This document shows positions 15,398 to 23,639 of a stretch of 64,000 bases of DNA, piece after piece. Under the pieces are notes generated by a model, which saw nothing but the letters and a program-made list of their open reading frames with translations, searched no databases and had not been told where the DNA came from. Position numbers and translations under genes: made by a program. Numbering within the stretch: the first letter of the stretch is position 1; each line of letters begins with the position of its first letter. Source of the stretch: Flavobacteriales bacterium UBA7468 (GTDB taxonomy: Bacteria; Bacteroidota; Bacteroidia; Flavobacteriales_D; Crocinitomicaceae); assembly GCA_002478565.1 (NCBI GenBank), contig DLPC01000026.1, forward strand, positions 124,001-188,000, given 5' to 3'.

Positions 15398-15830
15398 GAT
15401 AAAGTTCTAGGGTTCTACTGAGGTCAGGATTCGTACGAATATACAGCCAAAAGTGCTGAAATGGAAGTATTTGTTTGATTTTTTCAGGCCATTCCACAAA
15501 AAAGTGGGCTGTTTCATCAAATAATTCTTCGAGGCCTAAATTGATCAGTTCTGCCTCATTTTCAATTCGGTAGCAATCGAGGTGATAAATTTTACCTTTA
15601 GTTGAACTGAGATAAGCTTGAACAATTGCGAAAGTTGGTGATCCTTCAAAATAGTCAATTTGTGCTGCTTGTAATAGGGAAGCAATGGTGGTGGTTTTGC
15701 CAGTCCCCATTTCGCCTTCAACGGCTACAAATGCAGCAGGTGTTAAAAAAGACCAAATTTCTGCTGCTACATCGCGAAGATTCGAAGGAGTTACGGAAGG
15801 CCAAGATGCTATTATTTTCTTAGTTTTCAT
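15387..15830 (-). CDS. tsaE: tRNA threonylcarbamoyladenosine biosynthesis ATPase TsaE
   Basis: A 147-residue P-loop ATPase of the t6A tRNA modification pathway. The Walker A GEMGTGKTT lies at 39-47. Other TsaE features are SPTFAIVQAY (about 69-78), HLDCYRIENEAELINLGLEE (D at about 90) and FVEWPEKI near the C-terminus. It works with TsaB and TsaD, which are not in this window. It overlaps lpxH upstream and ald downstream by 11 bases each. Confidence 0.96.
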   Translation of the reverse strand: MKTKKIIASWPSVTPSNLRDVAAEIWSFLTPAAFVAVEGEMGTGKTTTIASLLQAAQIDYFEGSPTFAIVQAYLSSTKGKIYHLDCYRIENEAELINLGLEELFDETAHFFVEWPEKIKQILPFQHFWLYIRTNPDLSRTLELYHDN

Positions 15831-16599
15831 AAGAAACTACTTGATCTTTGTCCCATTTCATTAAACGCAACTCTTTGGTGTCAAATACAGCGAAAGTGTC
15901 ATATTTCAACCAATCTCCAGTATTGATATAGGTAGCTGAGCCCACAGACAGGCATAATGGTAAATGACGATGCCCAAAAAGATAATAGTCTTGCTGTGGC
16001 CCGGATGCTTCTTTGTCTTTCACAAATTGAAATAGCCACTCTTGCTCGGGGCCATTGTAAACTTGATCTTTTTTACCTCCTTTTGCACGGCTTCTTCTTG
16101 AAAGAAAACTTGCTAAACTAATGCCAAAATTGGGGTGTAAACGCGCAAAGAGCCATTGACATAAGCTACTTCTGAAAAAGAGTTTGAGAAATTTGTATTT
16201 GTAATCACCAGGACCTAAACCGTCGCCATGATGCAAATAGAAGCGCTTACCCTCATATTCGAATTGGTAGGAGTCATGATGTAGTTTGATACCAATTTCT
16301 TTTTGAAAGTAATCAAACATCCACATGTCGTGGTTACCCTTGAAAAAATGAATGTGAATGCCGTTGTCAGACATTTGTGCCAATTTGCCGAGGAGTCTGA
16401 TATAACCTTTTGGAACCACGCTTTTGTATTCAAACCAAAAATCAAAAATATCGCCGAGTAAGAATATACTATGCGCACTTTTTTCAATGTGATTTAACCA
16501 ATTTAGCAACGCTTTTTCGCGTTCGGCACTTTGTTGTGCATTGGGGGCGCCCAAGTGAAAATCAGAGGCAAAATAGAGATATTTGGCAGTCTCAGGCAT
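15820..16599 (-). CDS. lpxH: UDP-2,3-diacylglucosamine diphosphatase (LpxH-type)
   Basis: A 259-residue metallophosphoesterase. All five metal-binding blocks are visible: DFHLG (13-17), GDIFDFWFEY (49-58), GNHDMW (about 94-99), HHGDGLGP (about 122-129) and GHRHLPL (about 207-213). The FDFWF signature is characteristic of LpxH, which hydrolyses UDP-diacylglucosamine to lipid X in lipid A synthesis. LpxK is encoded in the same gene train and LpxA/C/D at 37677-40896. The start shares one base with the TlpA stop (TAATG). Confidence 0.9.
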   Translation of the reverse strand: MPETAKYLYFASDFHLGAPNAQQSAEREKALLNWLNHIEKSAHSIFLLGDIFDFWFEYKSVVPKGYIRLLGKLAQMSDNGIHIHFFKGNHDMWMFDYFQKEIGIKLHHDSYQFEYEGKRFYLHHGDGLGPGDYKYKFLKLFFRSSLCQWLFARLHPNFGISLASFLSRRSRAKGGKKDQVYNGPEQEWLFQFVKDKEASGPQQDYYLFGHRHLPLCLSVGSATYINTGDWLKYDTFAVFDTKELRLMKWDKDQVVSYEN

Positions 16600-17708
16600 T
16601 AAAAACCAAATGTTTGTTGCAAAGTTTGTTCGAGTGCGGCGCCACGAAGGTTGGTAGCGATGACCTTACCTTCTCGATCAATCAGGATGGTAAACGGAAT
16701 ACTCGTGACACCAAATTGTTGTGCAACTTTGTTTTGCCAACCACCGAGGTCACTGACATGATTGGGCCAATTCAATTGATCGGCAGCGATGGCAGCAAGC
16801 CATTTGTTGCGGTCAGAATCGAGTGAAACACTCATGACGGTAAAGCCCGAGTCTTTGTATTTTTGATAGTTCTTGACAACATTTGGGTTTTCGGCCCTAC
16901 ACGGCCCACACCAAGAGGCCCAGAAATCTAGTAAAACCACCTGACCTCTCAAATCTGAGAGCTTCATTTGCTTTTTACCATCCGTCTTAAAAGATTCAAA
17001 ATCAGGTACTATTTTTCCTTTTGCAAATGGATCTGCGGCTTCAATTTCCTGTTTTTTGGTGAGGTACTTTTGGTAAAGCTGCTGAACAATAGCACTTTGA
17101 GGAAAACCTTGGTAGATTTGTGTGATGAGGGTTTGATAGCTCTGAAAATCTTGATCAATATTAATGCTGCTTAAAGGTAGAATGAGTGCGGCAGATCCCT
17201 GATACATACCAACAAAACTTTGAATCGAAGTTTGATATTGCTTGAATTGTTCGGTCATGTATTGATTGATCGCAGCTTCTTTGGAGGCATCTGCCTTGAT
17301 GGCAGTAAGTGCAGAATCTGTTTTTTGTTGCCAACTCGTGGTTAAAAGCACATATTCGTGCATTTGTCTGGATTCTTCAGCATTGACGAAATTGCATTGA
17401 CTGCTTATTTTTCTGCCGTCGGCGTATAGTTTGATGGTAGTGGTATCTCGAATGACTAAATGTAAAGCTTGGTTGCCTATGCGTAATAAATAGTAGTCTG
17501 GGCCAGGGACAATTCCAGCTAATTCAAAATTTCCCTTTTGATCAAGAGGGCTAACGATGTAGTCGCGAAAATAGGATCCAAAATTTTGTGACAGACGAAT
17601 GGAATCTACACCAGAATAAAATATATTGCCTTCAATCTGTACTTTCAAACCTTGAGCCATGCTTGAAAACGAGAACAATAAAATAAAAAGCAAGCCTTGT
17701 ATTTTCAT
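16599..17708 (-). CDS. TlpA-type periplasmic thioredoxin (DUF4369-like N-terminus), copy 1
   Basis: A secreted protein of 369 residues. A signal peptide ends at SMAQ (residue 19). An N-terminal beta-rich DUF4369-like domain (about 22-110) and a helical linker precede a TlpA/AhpC-like thioredoxin domain with the redox pair in WASWCGPC (about 264-271). These proteins work in the periplasm, usually as disulfide reductants. I chose the ATG at 17708, which begins a signal peptide one base after the previous stop; a longer frame to 17741 would overlap that gene. It is a tandem paralogue of the next gene upstream. Confidence 0.88.
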   Translation of the reverse strand: MKIQGLLFILLFSFSSMAQGLKVQIEGNIFYSGVDSIRLSQNFGSYFRDYIVSPLDQKGNFELAGIVPGPDYYLLRIGNQALHLVIRDTTTIKLYADGRKISSQCNFVNAEESRQMHEYVLLTTSWQQKTDSALTAIKADASKEAAINQYMTEQFKQYQTSIQSFVGMYQGSAALILPLSSINIDQDFQSYQTLITQIYQGFPQSAIVQQLYQKYLTKKQEIEAADPFAKGKIVPDFESFKTDGKKQMKLSDLRGQVVLLDFWASWCGPCRAENPNVVKNYQKYKDSGFTVMSVSLDSDRNKWLAAIAADQLNWPNHVSDLGGWQNKVAQQFGVTSIPFTILIDREGKVIATNLRGAALEQTLQQTFGF

Positions 17709-17709
17709 A

Positions 17710-18897
17710 TTACTTGAATATTTCTGCGAGTTTTTTCTCAAGTTTTGCTCCTCTCAAGTTCGTACCAATGACCTTCCCTTCTGGATTCACCAAAACGGTG
17801 TAAGGAATACCATCAAACTGATAAGTTTGGGGTAGGTTTGAATTCCAACCTTTCAAATCGCTTACGTGATGAGGCCAGGGCATGCCCCAAGATGTGATTG
17901 CAGCCTTCCATTTGGCAGGGTCATCGTCTAGTGAAACACTAAATACTGTGAAATTTTTGTTTTGGTACTTTTTGTAGAGTTGAATGACGTTTGGCATTTC
18001 GCTTTTACACGGCCCGCACCAAGACGCCCAAAAGTCAATCAAGACATAGTTACCTTTTAACGAACTCAGGGTTTGGGTTTTACCGTTCGGGTCTGGAAGC
18101 GCGATCTCTGGTGCAGCTATTGTCCCATTGATGGTGCTTGCGTAATTGAAATAGGCATCTTCAATTTGTTGGTATTGAGCCATCATGTTTTGACTAGCGG
18201 GTTGACCCACAAAAGCGTTCTGATAGGACTTCGCTAATTTTTCAAGGGTAGCTAGGTGCTTGGCATTCCAGTTTTCAAAACCAGTAGTGGGAAGTAAGTT
18301 CATGCTCAATAAAATATTAAGCGGGCTACTGAGATCCTTTTCAATGAGCTGGGCACAATAGTTTTCGTATACCTGACGGGCACTATCGTATTGTTTTTCT
18401 ACCAGCCCTTGATCAAGTTTGGCCATATTGGCTTGTAGATTTTTTTGAAAATCCTCAAATTGATTGGTTTTTTCGAGCATGGCCTGATAATTGCCTGCCC
18501 ACTTGACGCCGCTAAGCCCTGGTTTTCGTCCAAAATCTTGGCGTGTACAATTGAGGTGTAGTTCATCTTTGGCTTGAAGTGGAAGCCAAAGAACGGTGCC
18601 ATTCAAATCACTTAATCGTAAATCATATAGACCTAAGCCCGGAATATTAGCGTGTAGTTCAAAATGTCCGTCAGGCTCGATTTCAGTCTGAGCTACCGAA
18701 ATCACGCCTCTGTCACTGGGCGCCTCAAGGAAAAGTTGAAGCCCACCGGCATCTTTGATATGACCTGAAATGACAACGTTGACTTCAAGGTCATTCTTTT
18801 CTAGCTCGGAGCGTTGGAAATACCAAAACAAGAAAACACCAAGTGCTAAAATAGCCGATACTAGGAATATTTTTTTCTTGTTTTTTGTAAGTGTCAT
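17710..18897 (-). CDS. TlpA-type membrane-anchored thioredoxin, copy 2
   Basis: A 395-residue paralogue of the downstream TlpA protein with the same layout. It is anchored by an uncleaved N-terminal helix (IFLVSAILALGVFLFWYF, about 9-26) instead of a cleaved signal. The redox motif WASWCGPCK is near residue 293, and the surrounding YVLIDFWASWC and SVSLDDDPAKW stretches are shared with copy 1. The N-terminal domain is beta-rich (VVISGHIKDAGGLQLFLEAP). The difference in anchoring suggests different locations for the two copies. Its ATG overlaps the gatB stop by one base. Confidence 0.88.
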   Translation of the reverse strand: MTLTKNKKKIFLVSAILALGVFLFWYFQRSELEKNDLEVNVVISGHIKDAGGLQLFLEAPSDRGVISVAQTEIEPDGHFELHANIPGLGLYDLRLSDLNGTVLWLPLQAKDELHLNCTRQDFGRKPGLSGVKWAGNYQAMLEKTNQFEDFQKNLQANMAKLDQGLVEKQYDSARQVYENYCAQLIEKDLSSPLNILLSMNLLPTTGFENWNAKHLATLEKLAKSYQNAFVGQPASQNMMAQYQQIEDAYFNYASTINGTIAAPEIALPDPNGKTQTLSSLKGNYVLIDFWASWCGPCKSEMPNVIQLYKKYQNKNFTVFSVSLDDDPAKWKAAITSWGMPWPHHVSDLKGWNSNLPQTYQFDGIPYTVLVNPEGKVIGTNLRGAKLEKKLAEIFK

Positions 18898-20351
18898 TAG
18901 GCTTCTAGTTTTTGTCTGAGTAAAGCATTGGCAGCTTTTGGATCTGCTTTACCGCCCGAAACTTTCATGAGTTGACCCATTAAAAAGCCAATGAGTTGTT
19001 TTTCACCATTGCGGTATCTTTCTACTTCTGCTGTATTTTGAGCAATTACTTTATCGATATAACCTAAAATGACGCTTTGGTCTGAGCTTTGAATCAGGTT
19101 CATTTGTTCGGCCAACTCCAGAGGCGCTGCTTCTGAAGAGAGCATCGCAGGGAATATACGTTGTGAAGCAATAGAGCTCGATACTTTTCCTTCATCAATA
19201 AGGGCAATTAGTGCGGCAATACGCGCCGGAGCAAGCGGAAAGTGTTGGATATCCATGCCGTGCTCGTTGAGATATGACTTGATATCGCCCATGAGCCAAT
19301 TTGCTGCGGCTTTATAGTTTTTGGTCAAGGCAATGAGCGCTTCGTAGTACAAGGCAATGCCTTTTTGGTCAGTGATATTGTAAGCGTCGTATTCAGATAA
19401 GCCAAACTCTTTGGTGTAGCGGTCAAAAAGGACACCAGGTAGTGCTGGCATCGCTTGCGCAACGCGATCGATGTGCGCTTGACTTACTGTAATTGGTGGA
19501 AGATCTGGTTCAGGGAAGTAGCGGTAGTCATTAGCTGCTTCTTTGGTGCGCATAGAAATAGTAATGCCTTTTAAAGCATCAAAAGCACGGGTTTCTTGGG
19601 TAAGTTGACCACCGGCCTCAAGTGTTTCAATTTGGCGCGTTATTTCAAATTCGATGGCTCTTTGCACATTGCGAATAGAGTTCATGTTTTTGACCTCTAC
19701 TTTGGTGCCGAACTCAGCGCTTCCTTTGAGGCGAACCGAAACGTTGGCATCACAGCGCAATGATCCTTCTTCCATGTTGCCATCACAAATATCGAGGTAT
19801 CTGACAAGTTTACGTACTTCGGTTAAATAGTTGTAGGCTTCTGTAGAGGAACGAAGGTCTGGCTCAGAAACAATTTCTAGCAGGGGTGTGCCCGCTCGGT
19901 TGAGGTCCACGAGAGTATCAAATACATCCACATCGTGAATGCTTTTTCCGGCGTCTTCTTCCATGTGAATGCGTGTCAGACCGATCGCTTTTTTACCGCC
20001 ATCTTCTGTTCTGATGACAATTTGGCCACCGGTACAAATTGGCGTCGTATCTTGGGTAATTTGATACCCTTTTGGAAGGTCAGGGTAGAAGTAGTTTTTT
20101 CTAGCAAAATGCTGTTGAGGTGCAATTTGACAACCACAGGCTAGTCCTAACTTGATAGCGTAGTCAATGGTTGTTTGATTCATAACGGGCAATGTTCCGG
20201 GGTGCCCAAGGGTAATGGCACTCACGTTGGTATTGGGCGCTGAACCATATTCATTGAGATCCGAAGAGTAGGCTTTTGTTTTGGTGAGCAATTGTGCGTG
20301 CACCTCAAGCCCAATGACTACCTCGTAACGATCTTTGATTGCGTCTTCCAT
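18897..20351 (-). CDS. gatB: Asp-tRNA(Asn)/Glu-tRNA(Gln) amidotransferase subunit B
   Basis: A 484-residue GatB, the kinase/tRNA-binding subunit of the GatCAB complex that makes Gln-tRNA(Gln) or Asn-tRNA(Asn). The start VIGLEVHAQLLTKTKAYS (12-29), the HPGTLPVMN segment and KNYFYPDLPKGYQITQ (about 86-101) are diagnostic. The C-terminal YqeY-like tail ends in MGQLMKVSGGKADPKAAN. Full length for the family. GatA and GatC are not in the window, as is common in Bacteroidota. It lies two bases after punA. Confidence 0.97.
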   Translation of the reverse strand: MEDAIKDRYEVVIGLEVHAQLLTKTKAYSSDLNEYGSAPNTNVSAITLGHPGTLPVMNQTTIDYAIKLGLACGCQIAPQQHFARKNYFYPDLPKGYQITQDTTPICTGGQIVIRTEDGGKKAIGLTRIHMEEDAGKSIHDVDVFDTLVDLNRAGTPLLEIVSEPDLRSSTEAYNYLTEVRKLVRYLDICDGNMEEGSLRCDANVSVRLKGSAEFGTKVEVKNMNSIRNVQRAIEFEITRQIETLEAGGQLTQETRAFDALKGITISMRTKEAANDYRYFPEPDLPPITVSQAHIDRVAQAMPALPGVLFDRYTKEFGLSEYDAYNITDQKGIALYYEALIALTKNYKAAANWLMGDIKSYLNEHGMDIQHFPLAPARIAALIALIDEGKVSSSIASQRIFPAMLSSEAAPLELAEQMNLIQSSDQSVILGYIDKVIAQNTAEVERYRNGEKQLIGFLMGQLMKVSGGKADPKAANALLRQKLEA

Positions 20352-20353
20352 TT

Positions 20354-21166
20354 TTATATGCTTGATATGAGTTCTTTCATGATGCTTGTCATCTTGGGCT
20401 CTTGGCGGCTTGCCACTTCAATAACATCTTGCACACTCACTTTTTTAATTTTTCCGGGTACACCAAGATCGGTGATGATCGAGATAGCGAAACAAGGAAT
20501 ACTCATATGGCGTGCAACAATCACTTCAGGAACGGTTGACATTCCTACGGCATCAGCGCCAATGGTGCGCACATATTTGTATTCTGAAGGTGTTTCAAGC
20601 GTCGGCCCCGTAAGCCCTGCATAACAACCTACTGAAACTTTGATTTGTAGATTTTTGGCAATTTCACAAGCTTTGTCGATGAGGCTTTGGTCATAAGGGT
20701 CACTCATGTCTGGGAAACGCGGACCGAGTTCGTCAATGTTTTTGCCGATGAGCGGGTTGCCGGGAAATAAATTAATGTGGTCATTCATGATCATGATTTC
20801 ACCCACTTCAAAATCTGGATTAACACCACCAGACGCATTGCTGACAAAAAGTTGCTGAATGCCTAACATTTTCATGACGCGAACCGGGAAAGTTACTTGC
20901 TGTAGCGTATAACCCTCATAGTAATGGAAACGACCTTGCATGGCCACGACATTTTTTCCACCAATTTTACCGAAGATTAATTTGCCAGAATGGCTCTCTA
21001 CGGTTGAAACTGGAAAGTGCGGTATGTCTTCATAGCTGATTTCGTCGAGGATTTCGATTTCTTTGACAAGACCTCCAAGGCCTGTTCCTAGAATGATACC
21101 AATTGTAGGCTCAATGGATGTTTTGGACTGAATATAAGCTGTACTTTCTTTAATTTGCGTCAACAT
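20354..21166 (-). CDS. punA: Purine-nucleoside phosphorylase (trimeric class)
   Basis: A 270-residue PNP that splits purine nucleosides with phosphate to a base and ribose-1-phosphate. Visible signatures are the phosphate-binding GTGLGGL (27-33), the HSGKL and GRFHYYEGY region (about 60-85), SNASGGVNPDFEVG (about 113-126) and the purine-site VGMSTVPEVIVARH (about 193-206). Length and motifs are those of the low-molecular-mass trimeric type. It overlaps the lpxK stop by 17 bases. No purine transporter or deaminase lies next to it. Confidence 0.95.
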   Translation of the reverse strand: MLTQIKESTAYIQSKTSIEPTIGIILGTGLGGLVKEIEILDEISYEDIPHFPVSTVESHSGKLIFGKIGGKNVVAMQGRFHYYEGYTLQQVTFPVRVMKMLGIQQLFVSNASGGVNPDFEVGEIMIMNDHINLFPGNPLIGKNIDELGPRFPDMSDPYDQSLIDKACEIAKNLQIKVSVGCYAGLTGPTLETPSEYKYVRTIGADAVGMSTVPEVIVARHMSIPCFAISIITDLGVPGKIKKVSVQDVIEVASRQEPKMTSIMKELISSI

Positions 21167-22172
21167 AGGTCTTTATAAATTGATTAAACGCTTGTTCATC
21201 TGACCATTCAATTTTAAAATCGAGCAGCATCCAGGGATAGCTTTTGCGATCTTGTGGGCTCAATAGGGTATTTAGTTTCACCCAATCTTTGGCAGTAGTA
21301 ACAAGCACTGTTTTGTCGTCAGCAAAGGTATCAAAAAAATGATGAATTTCCTTGATTTCTTGTGCTGTATAGCTGTGGTGATCTTTGAAAGATTTGTAAT
21401 GAATTTCTTGCTGAGAATTAAATGCCTGTCCAAGAGTTTCGGGATGTGCAATTGCGCTTACTAAAATAATCCGATCAATTGTGCTACTTTGTTTATACGT
21501 TAGTGCTTTTAGGGGGAGGTAGGTGTAGCGAGAGAAGAAAACGGGTATCTTGTACTTTTTGTATTGCACCTTGATCAAATCTTGATCAAATGTATGGAAA
21601 TCAGGGCATTTGGTAATGACAAGCGCTTGTGCTCGTTTCAATTGATAAGGGCGGTCTCTTAGGCGTCCGACAGGAATTAGTGCGTCTTTTTCTAGTGGCC
21701 TATCAAAAGTGTTTAAAATGATATTCAAACCGGGCTTTACCCAACGGTGTTGGAATGCGTCGTCGAGTAGAATAATCGCATTTGGATCATTTTTTTTGAG
21801 TTGTGCCACTCCGGAGCGTCTATTTTCACAAACCACAATGGTAGTGTCTTTGTGAAACTGTTGTTTCAACATCAATGGTTCGTCGCCAACTTCTTGCGCT
21901 GTTGATGTTATTTTCACTTCTTTGAAACCCTTGCTCAGACGGCCGTATCCTCTGCTAAGTACTTGGATGCTAGCATTTTTTTGAAGAAGTTCAATGAGGT
22001 AAGCGATGTGTGGAGATTTTCCGGTACCACCAACCGCTAAATTCCCAATGCAAATTGACTTGCCTGGTATTGGTTGACTTTTAACAAAACCGATATCAAA
22101 ACAAAAATTCCTCAGCCAGACTACCAAGCCATAAAGGGCAGCAATTGGATATAGTACCGGCTTTAATTTCAT
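21150..22172 (-). CDS. lpxK: Tetraacyldisaccharide 4'-kinase (lipid A)
   Basis: A 340-residue LpxK, the inner-membrane kinase that adds the 4'-phosphate to the lipid A precursor. A hydrophobic N-terminus (about 5-25) is followed by the P-loop GNLAVGGTGKSPH (43-55), LSRGYGR near 75 and a conserved DDAFQHRWVKP near 135. The family hallmark DDAFQHR is complete. It shares one base with the DUF4956 stop and overlaps punA by 17 bases. Together with lpxH in the same train and lpxA/C/D elsewhere in the window, most of the lipid A pathway is present. Confidence 0.95.
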   Translation of the reverse strand: MKLKPVLYPIAALYGLVVWLRNFCFDIGFVKSQPIPGKSICIGNLAVGGTGKSPHIAYLIELLQKNASIQVLSRGYGRLSKGFKEVKITSTAQEVGDEPLMLKQQFHKDTTIVVCENRRSGVAQLKKNDPNAIILLDDAFQHRWVKPGLNIILNTFDRPLEKDALIPVGRLRDRPYQLKRAQALVITKCPDFHTFDQDLIKVQYKKYKIPVFFSRYTYLPLKALTYKQSSTIDRIILVSAIAHPETLGQAFNSQQEIHYKSFKDHHSYTAQEIKEIHHFFDTFADDKTVLVTTAKDWVKLNTLLSPQDRKSYPWMLLDFKIEWSDEQAFNQFIKTYVDAN

Positions 22173-22843
22173 TATTGGCTATGATAATCAGAGAATTCTT
22201 GTTCGTCGGCGTAATAGAAAATGCGCACTTGGGCGGTATCATTCAAAAAGTCAATTTTACCAACTTCAACGCGATTGATGACCAATCCGGTGCGTTTTTC
22301 AAGGTCAGCTTTAAGAAGATCGCGTTGGTCAGGCTTAATGAGGTCAATACGCTCGTAATTGATGGTTTTTCTGGTCTCGTGCTTCATGAGCCAGAGGTTT
22401 TCAAGGATGAAAGTGACAAGTAGGACGGTTACGTTAATGACGGTCACTTCTGAAATACTCAATTCATTGGAGGCTAAAGCGTTGATTACACTTATTCCGA
22501 TGACCATGAAAAGATAGGTCATTTCTTTGATTTCAATGGCGTCAGTGCGGTAGCGGATGATGCCAAAAATAGCGAACAAGCCAAGCCCCATTCCTGTGTC
22601 AATGTCCATTTGCATGAGACCAAAGCAAAGGAAAAAGGTGATGATGCCAATCAGAAAATAGGTAAATAAGTAATCTTTTCTTTTTGTTTTGGTATAGTAC
22701 AAAAAGCGGATCAAAATAGTCAGAAAAAACAAGTTGGTACCGAGACGAATCAATAGGGCATAGAAGTCAGTGCTGAACCAAGTAATTGTGTTAGGGTCTA
22801 GTACTTTTTTAAGCGGCAAAAATAAGAGTAGGTCAATGAGCAT
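22172..22843 (-). CDS. DUF4956 membrane protein
   Basis: A 223-residue membrane protein with about four hydrophobic segments in the first 145 residues (around 25-45, 58-75, 78-98, 110-135). It also has the family-typical GLGLFAIFGIIRYRTDAIEIKEM stretch, whose RYR and EM residues are characteristic of DUF4956. The C-terminal 70 residues are soluble. DUF4956 genes are very often paired with VTC-type polyphosphate polymerase-like genes, exactly as here (11-base overlap with the upstream VTC gene). The biochemical role is unknown. The pairing suggests it handles the product or anchors the partner. Confidence 0.9.
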   Translation of the reverse strand: MLIDLLLFLPLKKVLDPNTITWFSTDFYALLIRLGTNLFFLTILIRFLYYTKTKRKDYLFTYFLIGIITFFLCFGLMQMDIDTGMGLGLFAIFGIIRYRTDAIEIKEMTYLFMVIGISVINALASNELSISEVTVINVTVLLVTFILENLWLMKHETRKTINYERIDLIKPDQRDLLKADLEKRTGLVINRVEVGKIDFLNDTAQVRIFYYADEQEFSDYHSQ

Positions 22844-23588
22844 GGTTGATTTTATTTAAAAATAGTAGCTTTTTTTTGAAGCGATTGAATTTCAGGACTT
22901 CTTCTCCATAAATTTCGACACTGCCAATGCAGTATTTGGATAGTCTATAAGGTCTGATTCGCTCGCGTTTCATGAGTTGATAGAACGGGGAGTTGCGGTC
23001 AAGCTGTTCTTGTTTGAGCTCAGCAATCACTAGCTGATTGAAATCGCGGCGAACTTCGCCCATATGAAAGTGGATGTTGAAATCTAGGGTGAGTCTTTCT
23101 TTGCTTGTTTTGGATACCAAAGTGATCCTTTGAAAAGAATTCCACATGGTGGGTTTCAGATTGGTATTTTCTGAAAGTTGCCGTTTGAGAAAGTCACGCT
23201 CCTTTTCTTCAGTAAGTTCATTAAAATCGTTGGTAAGAATGCGGCGTTTGTCAGTGCGTCCTTTGATTTTATGTTTAATTTCAAGAAAGTGAATGTTAGA
23301 CTCTACATATTTGCGGATACGAACTTTATAACGGTCGGCTTTGCCGTTGTGATGATCTCTGAAAAATGAAAATTTTTCGTCGTCAAAATACAGCGATTCA
23401 TAGTGCGGAAGCATGGTTCCTTCTACCTTCAAGGCGCGATAATCTTGAGCTAACAGAGGGATAAAGCGCAATAAATCATCTTGTCGGAAGGCAAATTTGG
23501 TGTCGATGCGGTTCATCAAATTCACATCGGCCATTTCGCGGAGGTCTATCGGTTCAAAGTGCTTAATTTCTGCTGCTATATTGCTCAT
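22833..23588 (-). CDS. VTC-domain protein (polyphosphate polymerase-like)
   Basis: A 251-residue VTC-domain protein of the CYTH-like triphosphate-tunnel superfamily. Basic and acidic tunnel residues are visible in NRIDTKFAF (about 27-35), RYKVRIRKY (about 86-94), FLEIKHKIKGRTDKRRI (about 101-117) and a late LVIAELKQEQ. In yeast the VTC domain makes polyphosphate from ATP; bacterial homologues are mostly untested. It is the first gene of the 11-gene leftward train and is followed by its usual partner DUF4956. No polyphosphate kinase is present in the window. Confidence 0.88.
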   Translation of the reverse strand: MSNIAAEIKHFEPIDLREMADVNLMNRIDTKFAFRQDDLLRFIPLLAQDYRALKVEGTMLPHYESLYFDDEKFSFFRDHHNGKADRYKVRIRKYVESNIHFLEIKHKIKGRTDKRRILTNDFNELTEEKERDFLKRQLSENTNLKPTMWNSFQRITLVSKTSKERLTLDFNIHFHMGEVRRDFNQLVIAELKQEQLDRNSPFYQLMKRERIRPYRLSKYCIGSVEIYGEEVLKFNRFKKKLLFLNKINHAH

Positions 23589-23627
23589 CTCTCTTGGCCA
23601 AAAATAACAATTTCTTCGCTGTTTGTT

Positions 23628-23635
23628 TACATTTG
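23628..23635 (+). promoter_or_regulatory. -7 box for purT
   Basis: TACATTTG matches TAnnTTTG and ends four bases before the purT ATG. No TTG stands at 17-20 bases upstream. It lies in the short gap (51 bases) from the divergent VTC gene. Confidence 0.45.
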
Positions 23636-23639
23636 TGTT

